Shown in pieces: positions 46,054 to 54,969 of a DNA stretch of 64,000 nt; position 1 is the first letter of the stretch; every line of letters starts with the position of its first letter. This DNA is from JABAAI01 sp965261955 (GTDB lineage Bacteria > Spirochaetota > Leptospiria > Leptospirales > Leptonemataceae): assembly GCA_965261955.1 (NCBI GenBank), contig CBDHEM010000071.1, positions 62,001-126,000 on the forward strand. Direction: 5' to 3'. The notes under the pieces were generated by a model, which was given only the letters and a program-made list of their open reading frames with translations, made no database searches and was not told the DNA's origin. The translations under genes were made by a program, and so were the position numbers.

Positions 46054-46251
46054 ATGAAATCACCCGCGAGGCCATATGGAGTTTTCATTTGTCAATTTTT
46101 TATGATACTACTTTTATTCGCAAATACTACGAATGTAGGAAGTACAGCAAAAAATCCTCTTTCTAAACAAATAACTCTCTTTGAGAGTTTACTCATTTTC
46201 AGAAATTTTGTATTTCAATACCGTATGCTTCACAAAAGAGAAAGCCATTGA
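46054..46251 (+). CDS. Small hypothetical protein with hydrophobic N-terminus
   Basis: A 65-codon frame with a plausible signal segment (FICQFFMILLLFANTT) after a short positively charged start, but no recognisable mature protein. It starts 11 bases after thrC and ends 40 bases before the TPR lipoprotein gene. It may be a small exported peptide, a remnant, or non-coding; there is nothing further to separate these. Confidence 0.25.
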   Translation: MKSPARPYGVFICQFFMILLLFANTTNVGSTAKNPLSKQITLFESLLIFRNFVFQYRMLHKRESH

Positions 46252-46290
46252 TGGGTAGATAGGTCAAATAATAAATTTTGTAAAAAAAGT

Positions 46291-47292
46291 ATGGAACAAA
46301 TAGTATATGAGAGACCATTATTAGTAATGGGGAAAAAATATTTACAAATCCTTTCTTTAAAAAAAGTCATTTCATTCATTCAATATAGATTTGTTTTCAA
46401 TTTTTTCTATAGTTTTTTGACTTTTTTTTGTATTTCAGCTTGTGAATTTGTTCAAGATCAAGTTTATCGGTGGGGCGAAACGAATCGACATACAAGAGAG
46501 AAAAAAATTCAAGAAGAAGATTTACGAAAGTGGCAAAGTCAATTAAAGTTAAGTAGAGAAAAAAGTAGAGAGCTTCATCAAGCTGTACAGGAAATTGTAA
46601 AAGAGAAACAGTTACAAGGTCAATTATCTCAAAAAATAGCCAATGCTTTTTTACAAATAGGGCGCTATGATTTATCGGCTCAATATTATAATGATGCCTT
46701 ACAAAATAAATTTATCCAAAGAACAAAAGAAGCACCGGAGAAAAGAAATTCCTATCTCAATTTTGAAAAATCTCTTCGTTATTTTGATTCTTCGCTATTG
46801 ATAGTTCCTTCTAATCGAGATCTTTTTTTTGAAGCAGGTCTTGCGTATGCAAATGCTTCCCGTGCTCAAGGTTGGGAAGAAAAGCGTTTTCGTATTGCCA
46901 TAGTACTCTTTAAGCGTATGATGAAAATGGTTTCTCCTCATGAAATTGATGTACGCCCATTCTATCAACTGGCCTTATTGTATGGAAAAACAGGAATAGA
47001 AAAATATAAAAATATTAAATTGGCTACTCAACTTTTAGAAAGAGTTTTGTCCATTGAAGAAAAACATATACCAGCTCGCTTTGCATTGGCCCATTTTTTG
47101 GTGGAAGAGGGTAAAATCGAAAATGCCATTGCAGAATATGATCATATAATAGAAATATTACAAGACATTCATCGTAAGTATAAGCATGGAGACAATATAC
47201 CCGTTTCTTCTTATCCAAACTACAAGCAAGCTAAAGAAAATAAAAAAAAGCTCCAAGATTGTCTTTTTACAAAACAAGAGTGTATTTTTTAA
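46291..47292 (+). CDS. TPR-repeat lipoprotein
   Basis: 333 residues. The first 50 residues end with a hydrophobic stretch and TFFCISACEF, a spirochaete-like lipobox with candidate lipid-bearing C51, so the protein is probably attached to a membrane facing the periplasm or surface. A coiled-coil region (about 65-115, rich in E, K, Q) precedes tetratricopeptide-like helices: IANAFLQIGRYDLSAQYYNDAL, LAYANAS, ARFALAHFLVEEGKIENAIAEYDHI. Its 3' end and the start of dprA are present as a decayed copy at 33.2 kb. The partner it scaffolds is unknown. Confidence 0.7.
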   Translation: MEQIVYERPLLVMGKKYLQILSLKKVISFIQYRFVFNFFYSFLTFFCISACEFVQDQVYRWGETNRHTREKKIQEEDLRKWQSQLKLSREKSRELHQAVQEIVKEKQLQGQLSQKIANAFLQIGRYDLSAQYYNDALQNKFIQRTKEAPEKRNSYLNFEKSLRYFDSSLLIVPSNRDLFFEAGLAYANASRAQGWEEKRFRIAIVLFKRMMKMVSPHEIDVRPFYQLALLYGKTGIEKYKNIKLATQLLERVLSIEEKHIPARFALAHFLVEEGKIENAIAEYDHIIEILQDIHRKYKHGDNIPVSSYPNYKQAKENKKKLQDCLFTKQECIF

Positions 47293-47313
47293 TTCTCTTG
47301 CTAAGAGAATACA

Positions 47314-48357
47314 ATGGGTGTCTCTTCTCTTTCTTTTTCAGAAGCCGTTTTTCTTGCTAACCTGCCTTATCGAAAATCATTTTACATACAAGGTGGTTGG
47401 CGAAAAGATAAGAGCCCAAATCATTCGGATTGGAGAGCCTTTTTAAATCATTTTTTCCTACCAAAAGAATTAGCATTAGCAACGAAGGAAGCGCAAAAAT
47501 ACACATCGCCTTATAAACTTAGAATAGGAAGCCAATTTCGTCCCGTTAGTTTTTTATCCTTTTGGGATGAAAAATTTCCCATCAGGTTGGCAAATATATA
47601 TGATCCTCCCCCCATCCTTTTTTATTGGGGAGATCATTGGTTTGATTATCGAAAGTACATGGCTGTTGTTGGGACGCGAAGGGTCACTTCATTGTGCAGA
47701 GTAGCCACAGAAATTTTTATTAAAGCAATAAAAGAAAAAGCCCAAGGGGAAATAGATGAAGTAATTTGTCCTTCTCAAACCCAAAAAAATATTTGTATTG
47801 TTTCGGGTTTGGCACTGGGAGTAGATGGGATAGCTCATAGAGCAGCTGTACAATATGGTTTAGGAAATATTGCCGTTTTGGGTGCTGGTCTAGAATATGC
47901 TGGCCCTCGGTGTAACTTAGAAATAGTATATAAAGCCTTGTCTGAAAAAAGTAGAGCTCCTTTTACATTATTAACTGAATTCCCACCAAATCAACAAGCT
48001 CGTTCTTATTACTTCCCCCGAAGGAATCGTATTATTGCTGGTCTAGTTGAGAGCATTTTTGTAATGCAGGCTCCTGAAAAAAGTGGTGCTTTGATTACTG
48101 CTCGATATGGATTAGAGGAAGGACGTGATGTTTTAGTTTTTGATCATCCACTTTTTGATAATCAGCCTGGAGCAAATGACGGTGGGCGTGCCCTCATAGA
48201 GGCTGGAGCAGAGATGATTGTATTGCCTGAATTACAAAAAAGAATTGTGCACAAATCATCATCTCAAAAAAAGGAGCGTCCTGTACAATTATCGCTTTGG
48301 AAAAATCAAGGTAAAGGACTAAAATGGCTGGGTAAAAATCATTACATTGAGTTATAA
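47314..48357 (+). CDS. dprA: DNA-processing protein DprA (Smf)
   Basis: 347 residues. The Rossmann-like core is clear: MAVVGTRRVTS near 110-120, IVSGLALGVDGIAHRAAV near 158-175, AVLGAGLEYAGPRCN, then the single-strand-binding region YFPRRNRIIAGLVESIFVM and EKSGALITARYGLEEGRDV. DprA loads RecA on incoming single-stranded DNA during transformation and is widely conserved even in non-competent bacteria. The N-terminal 100 residues lack a clear SAM domain. The first codons are duplicated in the chimeric block at 33.6 kb. Confidence 0.9.
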   Translation: MGVSSLSFSEAVFLANLPYRKSFYIQGGWRKDKSPNHSDWRAFLNHFFLPKELALATKEAQKYTSPYKLRIGSQFRPVSFLSFWDEKFPIRLANIYDPPPILFYWGDHWFDYRKYMAVVGTRRVTSLCRVATEIFIKAIKEKAQGEIDEVICPSQTQKNICIVSGLALGVDGIAHRAAVQYGLGNIAVLGAGLEYAGPRCNLEIVYKALSEKSRAPFTLLTEFPPNQQARSYYFPRRNRIIAGLVESIFVMQAPEKSGALITARYGLEEGRDVLVFDHPLFDNQPGANDGGRALIEAGAEMIVLPELQKRIVHKSSSQKKERPVQLSLWKNQGKGLKWLGKNHYIEL

Positions 48358-48362
48358 ATATC

Positions 48363-49265
48363 ATGAATTTTGGAATTGTTTTTGTAGGGCATGGAAGTCG
48401 ACACGAAAAGGCTTCTAATAAAGCTTTTGTACATGTAACTAGGAAGTATGAAAAGCAAAGACCAGAGAGAGATGTACTCTATGGTTATCTTGAATCGGCA
48501 GAGCCTAGCGTAGATAAAGCCATTCGTGCGATGTGGAAAAGACTAGAGAAAAAATATAATGAGAAAATAAAAGGGCCATGTATAAGCGACACTTCCATAC
48601 GTCGGGAAGGAAAAAGTATCTTTCTTGTTCCATTATTACTTTTTAGAGGAAGGCATGCGACAAAAGATCTCCCAGAGTTTATAGAGAAGGCTAAAAAAAA
48701 TTATCCCAATGATTATTTTTATCAAACTGATATTTTGGGAGCCCATAAAAAATTAGCACGTCTTGCTTGTAAGCGTGCTTATGAAACATCCATAAGCTCT
48801 TTTTTAAACAATGGATGTGAGATGCTATTTTTGGGTAGAGGCTTTCGGGAAAATCTGAGTGCAAACACTAAGCATGCTAAGGATGATTTTTATAAACAAG
48901 CCGAGTTTTTTCGTAAGGAGATAGATTGCAAAAAAGGAACTATGCATACTTGTTTTTCTAGTCTATCCAGGCCTTCTTTATCAGAAGCACTAGAAAAAAT
49001 TGCAGTTAGTACAAATCAGACAGGAAATAAAAGACAAACTGATTATAGTCGACAAAAAATGAAGAAATCAAAAAGGATTCTCATTGTACCTTATCTGCTC
49101 TTTGATGGTATTCTAATCGAAAAGGCTAAGGTCGATATTGAAATTTTTTCTGAAAAATACCCTCAACACATAGTAGAGATGGCCTCTCCCTTAGGCATTG
49201 ATGATCTTTTATTGGATGTTATTGAAGAAAAAATAGAAGCTACTTTTAAGCTTGCAAAAAATTGA
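48363..49265 (+). CDS. CbiX/sirohydrochlorin chelatase family, two-domain form
   Basis: 300 residues starting five bases after dprA. The first domain opens with IVFVGHGSRHEKASNKAF (5-22; H10 is the expected metal ligand) and includes FLVPLLLFRGRHATKDLP; the second has the degenerate repeat FLGRGFRENLSANTKHAKDDF and ILIVPYLLFDGILIEKA, the pattern of CbiX/CbiK-type class II chelatases. These insert cobalt or iron into sirohydrochlorin for B12 or siroheme. A B12 supply would serve the mutase at 61.5 kb. An insertion of about 35 polar residues near 200-235 is unusual. Confidence 0.75.
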   Translation: MNFGIVFVGHGSRHEKASNKAFVHVTRKYEKQRPERDVLYGYLESAEPSVDKAIRAMWKRLEKKYNEKIKGPCISDTSIRREGKSIFLVPLLLFRGRHATKDLPEFIEKAKKNYPNDYFYQTDILGAHKKLARLACKRAYETSISSFLNNGCEMLFLGRGFRENLSANTKHAKDDFYKQAEFFRKEIDCKKGTMHTCFSSLSRPSLSEALEKIAVSTNQTGNKRQTDYSRQKMKKSKRILIVPYLLFDGILIEKAKVDIEIFSEKYPQHIVEMASPLGIDDLLLDVIEEKIEATFKLAKN

Positions 49266-49695
49266 TATATAAACATGAAGCTTTATTTTTTATATGTGAA
49301 ACTAAATTAATTTTATATTTACCCATTGATTTAGACTAAAATCTTTTTCACTATACTCTACAAATACAATTTTGAATTCATTTATGGGAGCGTTATGAAA
49401 TGTAAATAAGTGCAAATAGAATGCTGTGAATCGCTGATTTGAGGCAGTTTAGAAGAGGCGAACTTCCCGTTTTTTTGTATTTCGTACTACAAAGTCCCTT
49501 TATAGAAGTGTAGTGGGGCAGTGATTAGGGCCAGTAAGGAAGGTCAACAAGCAAAGCAAGCACCGGAGACATGAGGCAATTCAAAAGAAGATCTTTTTTG
49601 GGAAAGAATATTTATATATCTAATCACTTTGCTTTTTAATTTGATACATGATGTTCTATCTCTTAATATCAGTGAAATCTATAGCTATGCTTGAT
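49266..49695. other. Intergenic region between convergent genes, no feature recognised
   Basis: About 430 bases separate the stop of the CbiX-like gene (+) from the stop of mrp (-). I see no tRNA, no long open frame, no strong hairpin followed by a T run, and no obvious repeat of other parts of the window. It may hold degenerate sequence or unrecognised small RNA. Confidence 0.6.
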
Positions 49696-50781
49696 CTAAC
49701 CTTCCATTTTAGTGACTATTGCATTTGTCAGTTTGTCATAGTCTTTGATAATAGTTTGATCACTATCTTTTGTAGAAAGCGTAATGGGACTACCAGCTTC
49801 ACTTGCCTCCATTACTTCCTTTTGTAAAGGCAAAGACGACAAAAGAGGTATACCTAGGTCAGAGGCTAGATTCTGGCCTCCATTCTTTGAAAAAATGTGA
49901 GAAATATGATTACATTCTGGACAATGAAAAGCTGCCATATTTTCGACTACGCCCAGTATAGGAATGTTCACACCTCGAAACATGTGAGCTGCTCGACGAG
50001 CGTCTTGCAAAGCAACGTTTTGTGGAGTCGTTACAATGATTGCCCCATCTACTTCAGTTAGCTGTGCCATAGAAAGTTGTACATCACCTGTTCCTGGTGG
50101 TAAATCTAAAATAAGATAATCTAACTGACCCCAAAGAACTTGAAATAAAAATTGTTCGATGGCTTTCCCTAACATGGGACCACGCCAAACAACGGCTTGA
50201 TCTCCGTTGAGAAGAAATGAAAAAGAGATTAGTTTAATACCATGGGATTCATGTGGATAAATGAGATTTTTTCCATCTCCTCCCAGAGGTAAGCGTCCAT
50301 CTACTCCAAACATTTTCCCTAAAGATGGACCGTAAATATCAGCATCTATCAAGCCTGTTTTTTTTTTCAATCGAGCAAGACTAACAGCTAGATTAGCAGC
50401 CACGGTAGATTTCCCCACGCCTCCTTTACCAGAACCCACAGCAATCAAGTGCTTCACATTTGGGAGATGTTTTGTCTTTTGAGTAACCTGAGCAGGGATA
50501 TGTTTCTTTTGAATATTTTCATCGTAAGTAAATTTAATTACTAACTTCGAAGGAATTTTGATCTTGGCAAACCCTTTGCGTATTTCCGCCTCCAGTTGTA
50601 TTTGTGAAGCTTTTTCTTTATCTGGAGTTTTTAAAAATAAACAAAGACGGCTCTTATCTTTTGAATATTCTTCCAGACGATCAAACATTTCCAAAGTCAT
50701 GAGATCCTTTTTATAATATGGGTGCTCTGTTTTTCCTAGGGATTGTTTGATATTTTTTTGATATTCTTGAAGAACATTCAT
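49696..50781 (-). CDS. mrp: Mrp/NBP35-family iron-sulfur carrier ATPase
   Basis: 361 residues. The deviant Walker A GSGKGGVGKSTVAANLA lies near 117-133, switch I/II LIDADIYGPSLG and LILDLPPGTGDVQLS follow, and the C-terminal CPEC pair (near 289-292) is the site that bridges a [4Fe-4S] cluster in the dimer. The N-terminal 110 residues replace the usual MIP18 domain with a sequence I do not recognise, somewhat shorter and lysine-rich. It delivers Fe-S clusters to target proteins in the cytosol. The gene is eight bases downstream of rsfS on the same strand. Confidence 0.9.
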   Translation of the reverse strand: MNVLQEYQKNIKQSLGKTEHPYYKKDLMTLEMFDRLEEYSKDKSRLCLFLKTPDKEKASQIQLEAEIRKGFAKIKIPSKLVIKFTYDENIQKKHIPAQVTQKTKHLPNVKHLIAVGSGKGGVGKSTVAANLAVSLARLKKKTGLIDADIYGPSLGKMFGVDGRLPLGGDGKNLIYPHESHGIKLISFSFLLNGDQAVVWRGPMLGKAIEQFLFQVLWGQLDYLILDLPPGTGDVQLSMAQLTEVDGAIIVTTPQNVALQDARRAAHMFRGVNIPILGVVENMAAFHCPECNHISHIFSKNGGQNLASDLGIPLLSSLPLQKEVMEASEAGSPITLSTKDSDQTIIKDYDKLTNAIVTKMEG

Positions 50782-50789
50782 TTTATAGT

Positions 50790-51239
50790 TTAGCTCCTTT
50801 TTGTCTGGTTCGTATCATAAAGTATGATTGCATCGCCCCAAAGCCTTTCTAAGTTGTAAAAAGATCGTTGTTCTTCTAAAAAGAGATGTATTACAATATC
50901 AATAATGTCTATAATAAGCCAACCAGATTGAGAATTACCTGATATTGTGTTTACCTCTGTATGTCGATGATCTAATTTACTTGAATTCTTTGTGTGAGGT
51001 ATATATGTTAAGTTATCCAGTTCTGGTGATGCATGTTTTTCTTTTTGAAATTTTTTTCGTATTTCTTGCGATAGCGAGGTAAGATGGATAGGAGCGCTTG
51101 CTGTTGCAATAATAAAATAACGAAAATATGGATTGACCTTGTATAAATCCATCAATACAATCCGAATTGCTTTTTTCTCTTCCAAGAAGATGCAAATGTT
51201 TATAGCTAGTTCTTTTATTTTTTTTCCCTCCTCGTACAT
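50790..51239 (-). CDS. rsfS: Ribosome silencing factor
   Basis: 149 residues. KIKELAINICIFLEEKKA at the start and the C-terminal SGWLIIDIIDIVIHLFL followed by RSFYNLERLWGDA define the RsfS/Iojap family, which binds ribosomal protein uL14 and blocks subunit joining when nutrients are short. The middle part (about 75-100) has a family-unusual insert of polar residues. The link to a LytR/LCP gene upstream on the same strand is a known arrangement in spirochaetes and Firmicutes. Confidence 0.85.
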   Translation of the reverse strand: MYEEGKKIKELAINICIFLEEKKAIRIVLMDLYKVNPYFRYFIIATASAPIHLTSLSQEIRKKFQKEKHASPELDNLTYIPHTKNSSKLDHRHTEVNTISGNSQSGWLIIDIIDIVIHLFLEEQRSFYNLERLWGDAIILYDTNQTKRS

Positions 51240-51352
51240 TATTTCTCTAGGCTTGTAGTTATATTTTTTTGATTATTTGTTTCTCTTTTCCACTGGTGAA
51301 TTGAATAAAAATGTACAATTTATTTTTTTCTAATACGATGACTCACGATCTA

Positions 51353-52546
51353 TTATTTTAATAAAAAAATCTTTCGATTGAAATTTTGCCCAAGCATGAG
51401 ACTAATTTCTATGTCAGAAGCTTTACGATAAAAACTAACATTCTGGAAAGATAAATTCATAGTGTCCATCAGGTGTCTAGCCATCAATGTGTCTCCCGAT
51501 CGACTCACTATATTTGTTTGCGGTAAGGGCTTATGTTCATAGTTGTCCACATCCGTAACGCGTATGCCCATGTTTTGCAGGGAAAATTTGACACGTCGAG
51601 CTAGTCCTTGAATTTCTGTGCCATTGAGTATTTGTGTGGCAAAGTCAGTATCCGGTTTTAGCCATTTTATTTTGTATCTACTGATTTGATCGCGGAAGAG
51701 TTGGCCAGCTCTTTCATCTTTTATATTCAACCTTTGTTTTCCCTTTCTTTTTTGACTAATTTCCAAAGGTACTTCCATAACATTAAGATGCACATTCTCT
51801 TTTAAAATATATTGTAATAAGCTAGAGAGTTCCACTGAAGTAAAATCAGTTGTGATGAGCTTCATAGCCAAAGCAGTTAATTGATTTTTCTCGATATTCT
51901 CTGCCAAAATATGACGTTGCCAAAAAAGGTTCAGCAATATTGACTCTTGACGAAAATGGTGTTTTGCTTTTCGGATGATAGCAGGAATTTTCTGATTGTT
52001 TCTATCCCGATATGTATAATGATTTTTTTTTGATTTTTTCATAGGGTTTTCTTTTTTCACAAGATATTCAAAAATATGCTCCCCCGGATAGTAACGCATT
52101 CCTCTAGGATATTGATATTCGGCATTTCCTATAATGGTCGCTTTTTCGGAAAAAAATGTGATGCCATCCATGAGATCCAAAAGGCGACTCCCCTGACTGC
52201 TTTTAATGTGTATGTAGTTATTGTTAGTAAATTCTGAAAAACTCTCCAACATATCAGCAGATCCTAACCCCTTTTCTCGAATAATTTCTGCGTTATGATA
52301 GGCATCTGAGTTTACAGAATAAAGCACGATACGCTTGTACTTTGGAAAAATAATAATTTGTCCTATGAAAATCAGTTCATCATTTTCTTGATCATTTGTG
52401 ACTACAAAACGTATGGCAAAGGGATCATCTTTTTGCAATCGAAGTTCTATATCATTTGCTGTTAAGCGCCAGTAGAATATGTATAGTATGAGAGGGGAAA
52501 TTATGGCAAAAATCATAATCCGTGTACGCCTTTTCACATCTGCCAC
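51353..52546 (-). CDS. LCP/LytR-family protein with LytR_C domain
   Basis: 397 residues. A single transmembrane segment (IMIFAIISPLILYIFYW, 10-26) anchors the protein. Residues 45-240 are LCP-like (IFPKYKRIVLYSVNSDA and the LLDLMDGITFFSE segment) but the conserved arginine/aspartate triad of active phosphotransferases is not obvious. The C-terminal part has ILNGTEIQGLARRVKFSL and VTDVDNYEH, the LytR_C domain. LCP proteins attach polymers to peptidoglycan in Gram-positives; in diderms the role is less clear. Located upstream of rsfS, with about 110 bp between them. Confidence 0.7.
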   Translation of the reverse strand: MADVKRRTRIMIFAIISPLILYIFYWRLTANDIELRLQKDDPFAIRFVVTNDQENDELIFIGQIIIFPKYKRIVLYSVNSDAYHNAEIIREKGLGSADMLESFSEFTNNNYIHIKSSQGSRLLDLMDGITFFSEKATIIGNAEYQYPRGMRYYPGEHIFEYLVKKENPMKKSKKNHYTYRDRNNQKIPAIIRKAKHHFRQESILLNLFWQRHILAENIEKNQLTALAMKLITTDFTSVELSSLLQYILKENVHLNVMEVPLEISQKRKGKQRLNIKDERAGQLFRDQISRYKIKWLKPDTDFATQILNGTEIQGLARRVKFSLQNMGIRVTDVDNYEHKPLPQTNIVSRSGDTLMARHLMDTMNLSFQNVSFYRKASDIEISLMLGQNFNRKIFLLK

Positions 52547-52623
52547 CCTTTTTCTTATGCTTGAAAAGCCAAGTGGAAAGATTTTTTCCTTTACAGCTTT
52601 GTCTCCGATAGGGATTTAGTGGA

Positions 52624-53349
52624 GTGATGTCTTCTTTTCTGGCATTTATGATTATGACTAGTCAATATTTACGGGTGATTTCTATTGTGTTTCTTGTGAT
52701 ATTCGTACCTTTTTGTTCAGAAAAGAAAGAAAAGTCCAAACTAGAGCTATCCACTTTAGATCCTATAGGTATTACTGAGGGAGAGAAGACGAATTATCCA
52801 TCCATAGTTTTTTTAGGGGATAGTTTGACAGCTGGTCTTGGTTTACCAGTAAGTTTATCCTTACCTAGTCTTTTTTCTGATAAACTTGAAAAAAATAATT
52901 TACGATATAAAGTAATCAACGGAGGGCGTTCTGGTGATACAACAGCAGGTGGACTGGCTCGTGTAGATTGGTATTTGAAAAAAAACGTAAAGGCCCAACA
53001 TTTTATCATTGGGTTAGGGGCTAATGATAGCATGCGCGGGGTACCCACAAAAGATATAGCCAGCAATCTAAGAAAGATTATTCGCAAGGTACGTGCATTT
53101 GATAAGAACATACGTATTTATTTGTGGCAAATGTACACTTTCCCGAACATAGGTAAAAAATATGCTGAGAAATATGCTCGAATCTTTTATAGAGTTTCGT
53201 CTTTAGAAAAAGTGACTCTTTTGCCGTTTCCCTTAAAAGGAGTAGCGAATCAGCCTGATTTGAATCAAGCGGACGGTATACATCCAAACGCAAAGGGAGT
53301 CAAAGTTATGACAGAGAACATTTGGAAGGTACTCAGATCTCATTTGTAG
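52624..53349 (+). CDS. SGNH/GDSL-family esterase (TesA-like arylesterase/lysophospholipase)
   Basis: 241 residues. A hydrophobic leader ending in VPFCSEKK suggests a lipoprotein or exported protein. The catalytic blocks are in order: IVFLGDSLTAGLGL (block I, nucleophile serine), NGGRSGDTTAGG (block II glycine), GLGANDSMRG (block III asparagine) and ADGIHPNAKG (block V, D-x-x-H). The spacing is that of periplasmic TesA. It would hydrolyse lysophospholipids or aryl esters in the envelope. It diverges from the LCP gene; the 77-bp gap should hold promoters for both. Confidence 0.85.
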   Translation: MMSSFLAFMIMTSQYLRVISIVFLVIFVPFCSEKKEKSKLELSTLDPIGITEGEKTNYPSIVFLGDSLTAGLGLPVSLSLPSLFSDKLEKNNLRYKVINGGRSGDTTAGGLARVDWYLKKNVKAQHFIIGLGANDSMRGVPTKDIASNLRKIIRKVRAFDKNIRIYLWQMYTFPNIGKKYAEKYARIFYRVSSLEKVTLLPFPLKGVANQPDLNQADGIHPNAKGVKVMTENIWKVLRSHL

Positions 53350-53474
53350 GGTATTTAATTTTTGGTGTTTGTTTTCAATTTAGAGAGGATGCTTATGGGG
53401 GTTATGGAGTTTATAGGATTATTAGGGATTTATAGTAGGGGACTGTGTTCATTATTCTATAGTTTGTCTGGTGA

Positions 53475-53514
53475 CTATTTCATTGGCATTCTCATTGGCA
53501 AGGGAATGAAATAG
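53475..53514 (+). terminator. Hairpin downstream of the SGNH esterase gene, weak terminator candidate
   Basis: CTATTTCATT (53475-53484) pairs exactly with AATGAAATAG (53505-53514), with a 20-base loop that includes two CATTGGCA words. No clear T run follows, so it may equally be a processing or regulatory hairpin before the DUF547 gene. Confidence 0.4.
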
Positions 53515-53551
53515 TTAGCTACATTCCTATTATGAAAAAAATCAACTATAT

Positions 53552-54298
53552 TTGCTGATATGTTTTTTAGTTGGGAGCGTTCTTTTTTTCTTCTCCACTA
53601 GTGTCTTTTCCCAAGAATATATTTTATTGGATCGCCTTCTCAAGAGAAATGTAAAGAACGGAGAAGTACAGTATGCTCGATTAAAAAAAGATCCGCTTCT
53701 AGAAGGTTACATAAAAAAATTAGAAGTGATTAACCCAGAAAGTATAAAAAATAAGAAGGCGTCTCTAGCTTTTTGGATCAATGCCTATAATGTTTATACC
53801 CTTAAACTCATTGTGGATAACTATCCGCTTAAGAGTATAAAAAAATTACATACAACTTTACAAACAGTCTGGGAAAATTGGGAATTTACGATTTATAAAA
53901 AAAAATATACTCTAGATAAAATAGAACACAAAATTATACGTGCCCGCTATAAAGATCCGCGTATTCATGCCGCGTTAGTTTGTGCTGCCAAAAGTTGTCC
54001 CCCCTTGCGTGCAGAAGCCTTTACAGGTCGTAAATTAGAACAACAGCTTGTAAGTCAAATGCGTCGCTTTTTGGCAGATGAACGAAAAAATTATTTTGAT
54101 GTTAAAAAAAAGACACTCTATCTTTCTAAGATATTTTTTTGGTTCAAAAAAGATTTTGCCAAAGATAATGAAGGCCTGATCAAAGCTCTCTTACCTTATT
54201 TTTCTAAAAAAATAAAAAAGGAAATTAATAAAAGAAATTTCCAAAATCTTAAAGTTGTTTATCTAGATTATGATTGGAGTTTAAACGTTATAAAATAA
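53552..54298 (+). CDS. DUF547-family exported protein
   Basis: 248 residues from a TTG. The mature domain has the DUF547 marks SLAFWINAYNVYTLKLI, HAALVCAAKSCPPLR and YLDYDWSLN. The leader is hydrophobic (ICFLVGSVLFFFSTSVFSQ, cleaved after FSQ or SVF). A better start would be the ATG at 53532, but it is out of frame by one base: with eight rather than seven A after that ATG the protein would begin MKKNQLYLLICFLVG, a normal signal peptide. The function of DUF547 proteins is not established; the conserved cysteine of CAAKSC resembles a papain-like active site in some predictions. Confidence 0.8.
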   Translation: MLICFLVGSVLFFFSTSVFSQEYILLDRLLKRNVKNGEVQYARLKKDPLLEGYIKKLEVINPESIKNKKASLAFWINAYNVYTLKLIVDNYPLKSIKKLHTTLQTVWENWEFTIYKKKYTLDKIEHKIIRARYKDPRIHAALVCAAKSCPPLRAEAFTGRKLEQQLVSQMRRFLADERKNYFDVKKKTLYLSKIFFWFKKDFAKDNEGLIKALLPYFSKKIKKEINKRNFQNLKVVYLDYDWSLNVIK

Positions 54299-54314
54299 AT
54301 AATCAATCAAGAAT

Positions 54315-54361
54315 AAGCCGTAGGCAATGATAGGCAAGTTTCTAAAATTTACCTACGGCTT
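54315..54361. terminator. Bidirectional intrinsic terminator between the DUF547 gene and ssb
   Basis: AAGCCGTAGG (54315-54324) and CCTACGGCTT (54352-54361) form a perfect 10-bp GC-rich stem with a 27-base loop. On the + strand it is followed by TCTTTGACTTTTTC, and on the minus strand it lies downstream of the ssb stop at 54405. The two genes converge here, so it can end both transcripts. Confidence 0.7.
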
Positions 54362-54404
54362 TCTTTGACTTTTTCAAATCTATTGTTAGAATTCAATGCC
54401 TTCT

Positions 54405-54773
54405 TTAAATGGGCTTCGATTTATCTTGCTCTTCGGCTTGTTGGGGAGCTTTTGAATCAAAGCGTACGAATCGTGCTAAAACCTTCAGTTTACTTCTCTT
54501 TTTCCCGTCTGTGCTATCGGTCCATCGGTCTTCTCGTAACTCTCCTTGTACAGTGACTTTACTTCCCTTATGCAGATATTCTCCACAATTTTCTGCTAAA
54601 TTCTCCCAACACTCTACGGGTATGTAGCTGACAGACTTATTCCCATTTTTACTTCCCCATTCATGGTTAGCCGCGACTCGAAAGTTGACTACTGTTTTAT
54701 TTGTAGGTGTTTTTTTGATTTCTGGATCGGCAGTAAGATTACCGTCCAAAACAATTTGTGCCAGATTCATCAT
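54405..54773 (-). CDS. ssb: Single-stranded DNA-binding protein
   Basis: 122 residues. The OB-fold has NLAQIVLDGNLTADPEI at the start, KTVVNFRVAAN, YIPVECWENLAENCGEYLHKGS and TVQGELREDRW, all typical of SSB. It is shorter than the usual 150-180 residues: the C-terminal tail is only QQAEEQDKSKPI and lacks the acidic DDDIPF-like tip that recruits partners. Either this is a secondary SSB, or interactions with RecO and PriA work differently. Divergent from mqnA with a palindrome between them. Confidence 0.85.
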   Translation of the reverse strand: MMNLAQIVLDGNLTADPEIKKTPTNKTVVNFRVAANHEWGSKNGNKSVSYIPVECWENLAENCGEYLHKGSKVTVQGELREDRWTDSTDGKKRSKLKVLARFVRFDSKAPQQAEEQDKSKPI

Positions 54774-54919
54774 ATTACTTGTACTCCTTGTTTAAAAAAT
54801 AGAGGATGCTAGTGAAAATGAACTAGATGAAAGACCACTCCTATGCTTCTTTAATCAAAATGTTCTTTCTTTCTGTACCATGATCTCTAGTAACCCTTAT
54901 GTTTTTATAAGGTAGTTCG

Positions 54920-54969
54920 ATTACAATTTGTTGCGTATTTTTTTAAAAAAATACGCAACAAATTGTAAT
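54920..54969. repeat. Perfect 50-bp palindrome between ssb and mqnA
   Basis: The left arm ATTACAATTTG (54920-54930), TTGCGTA, then seven T, mirrors without mismatch into seven A, TACGCAA and CAAATTGTAAT (to 54969). Arm length is 25 bp and there is no spacer. It lies between two divergent genes, 147 bp from ssb and 90 bp from mqnA, so it is not placed as an ordinary terminator, although the T run with a preceding stem would resemble one on either strand. Confidence 0.95.
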
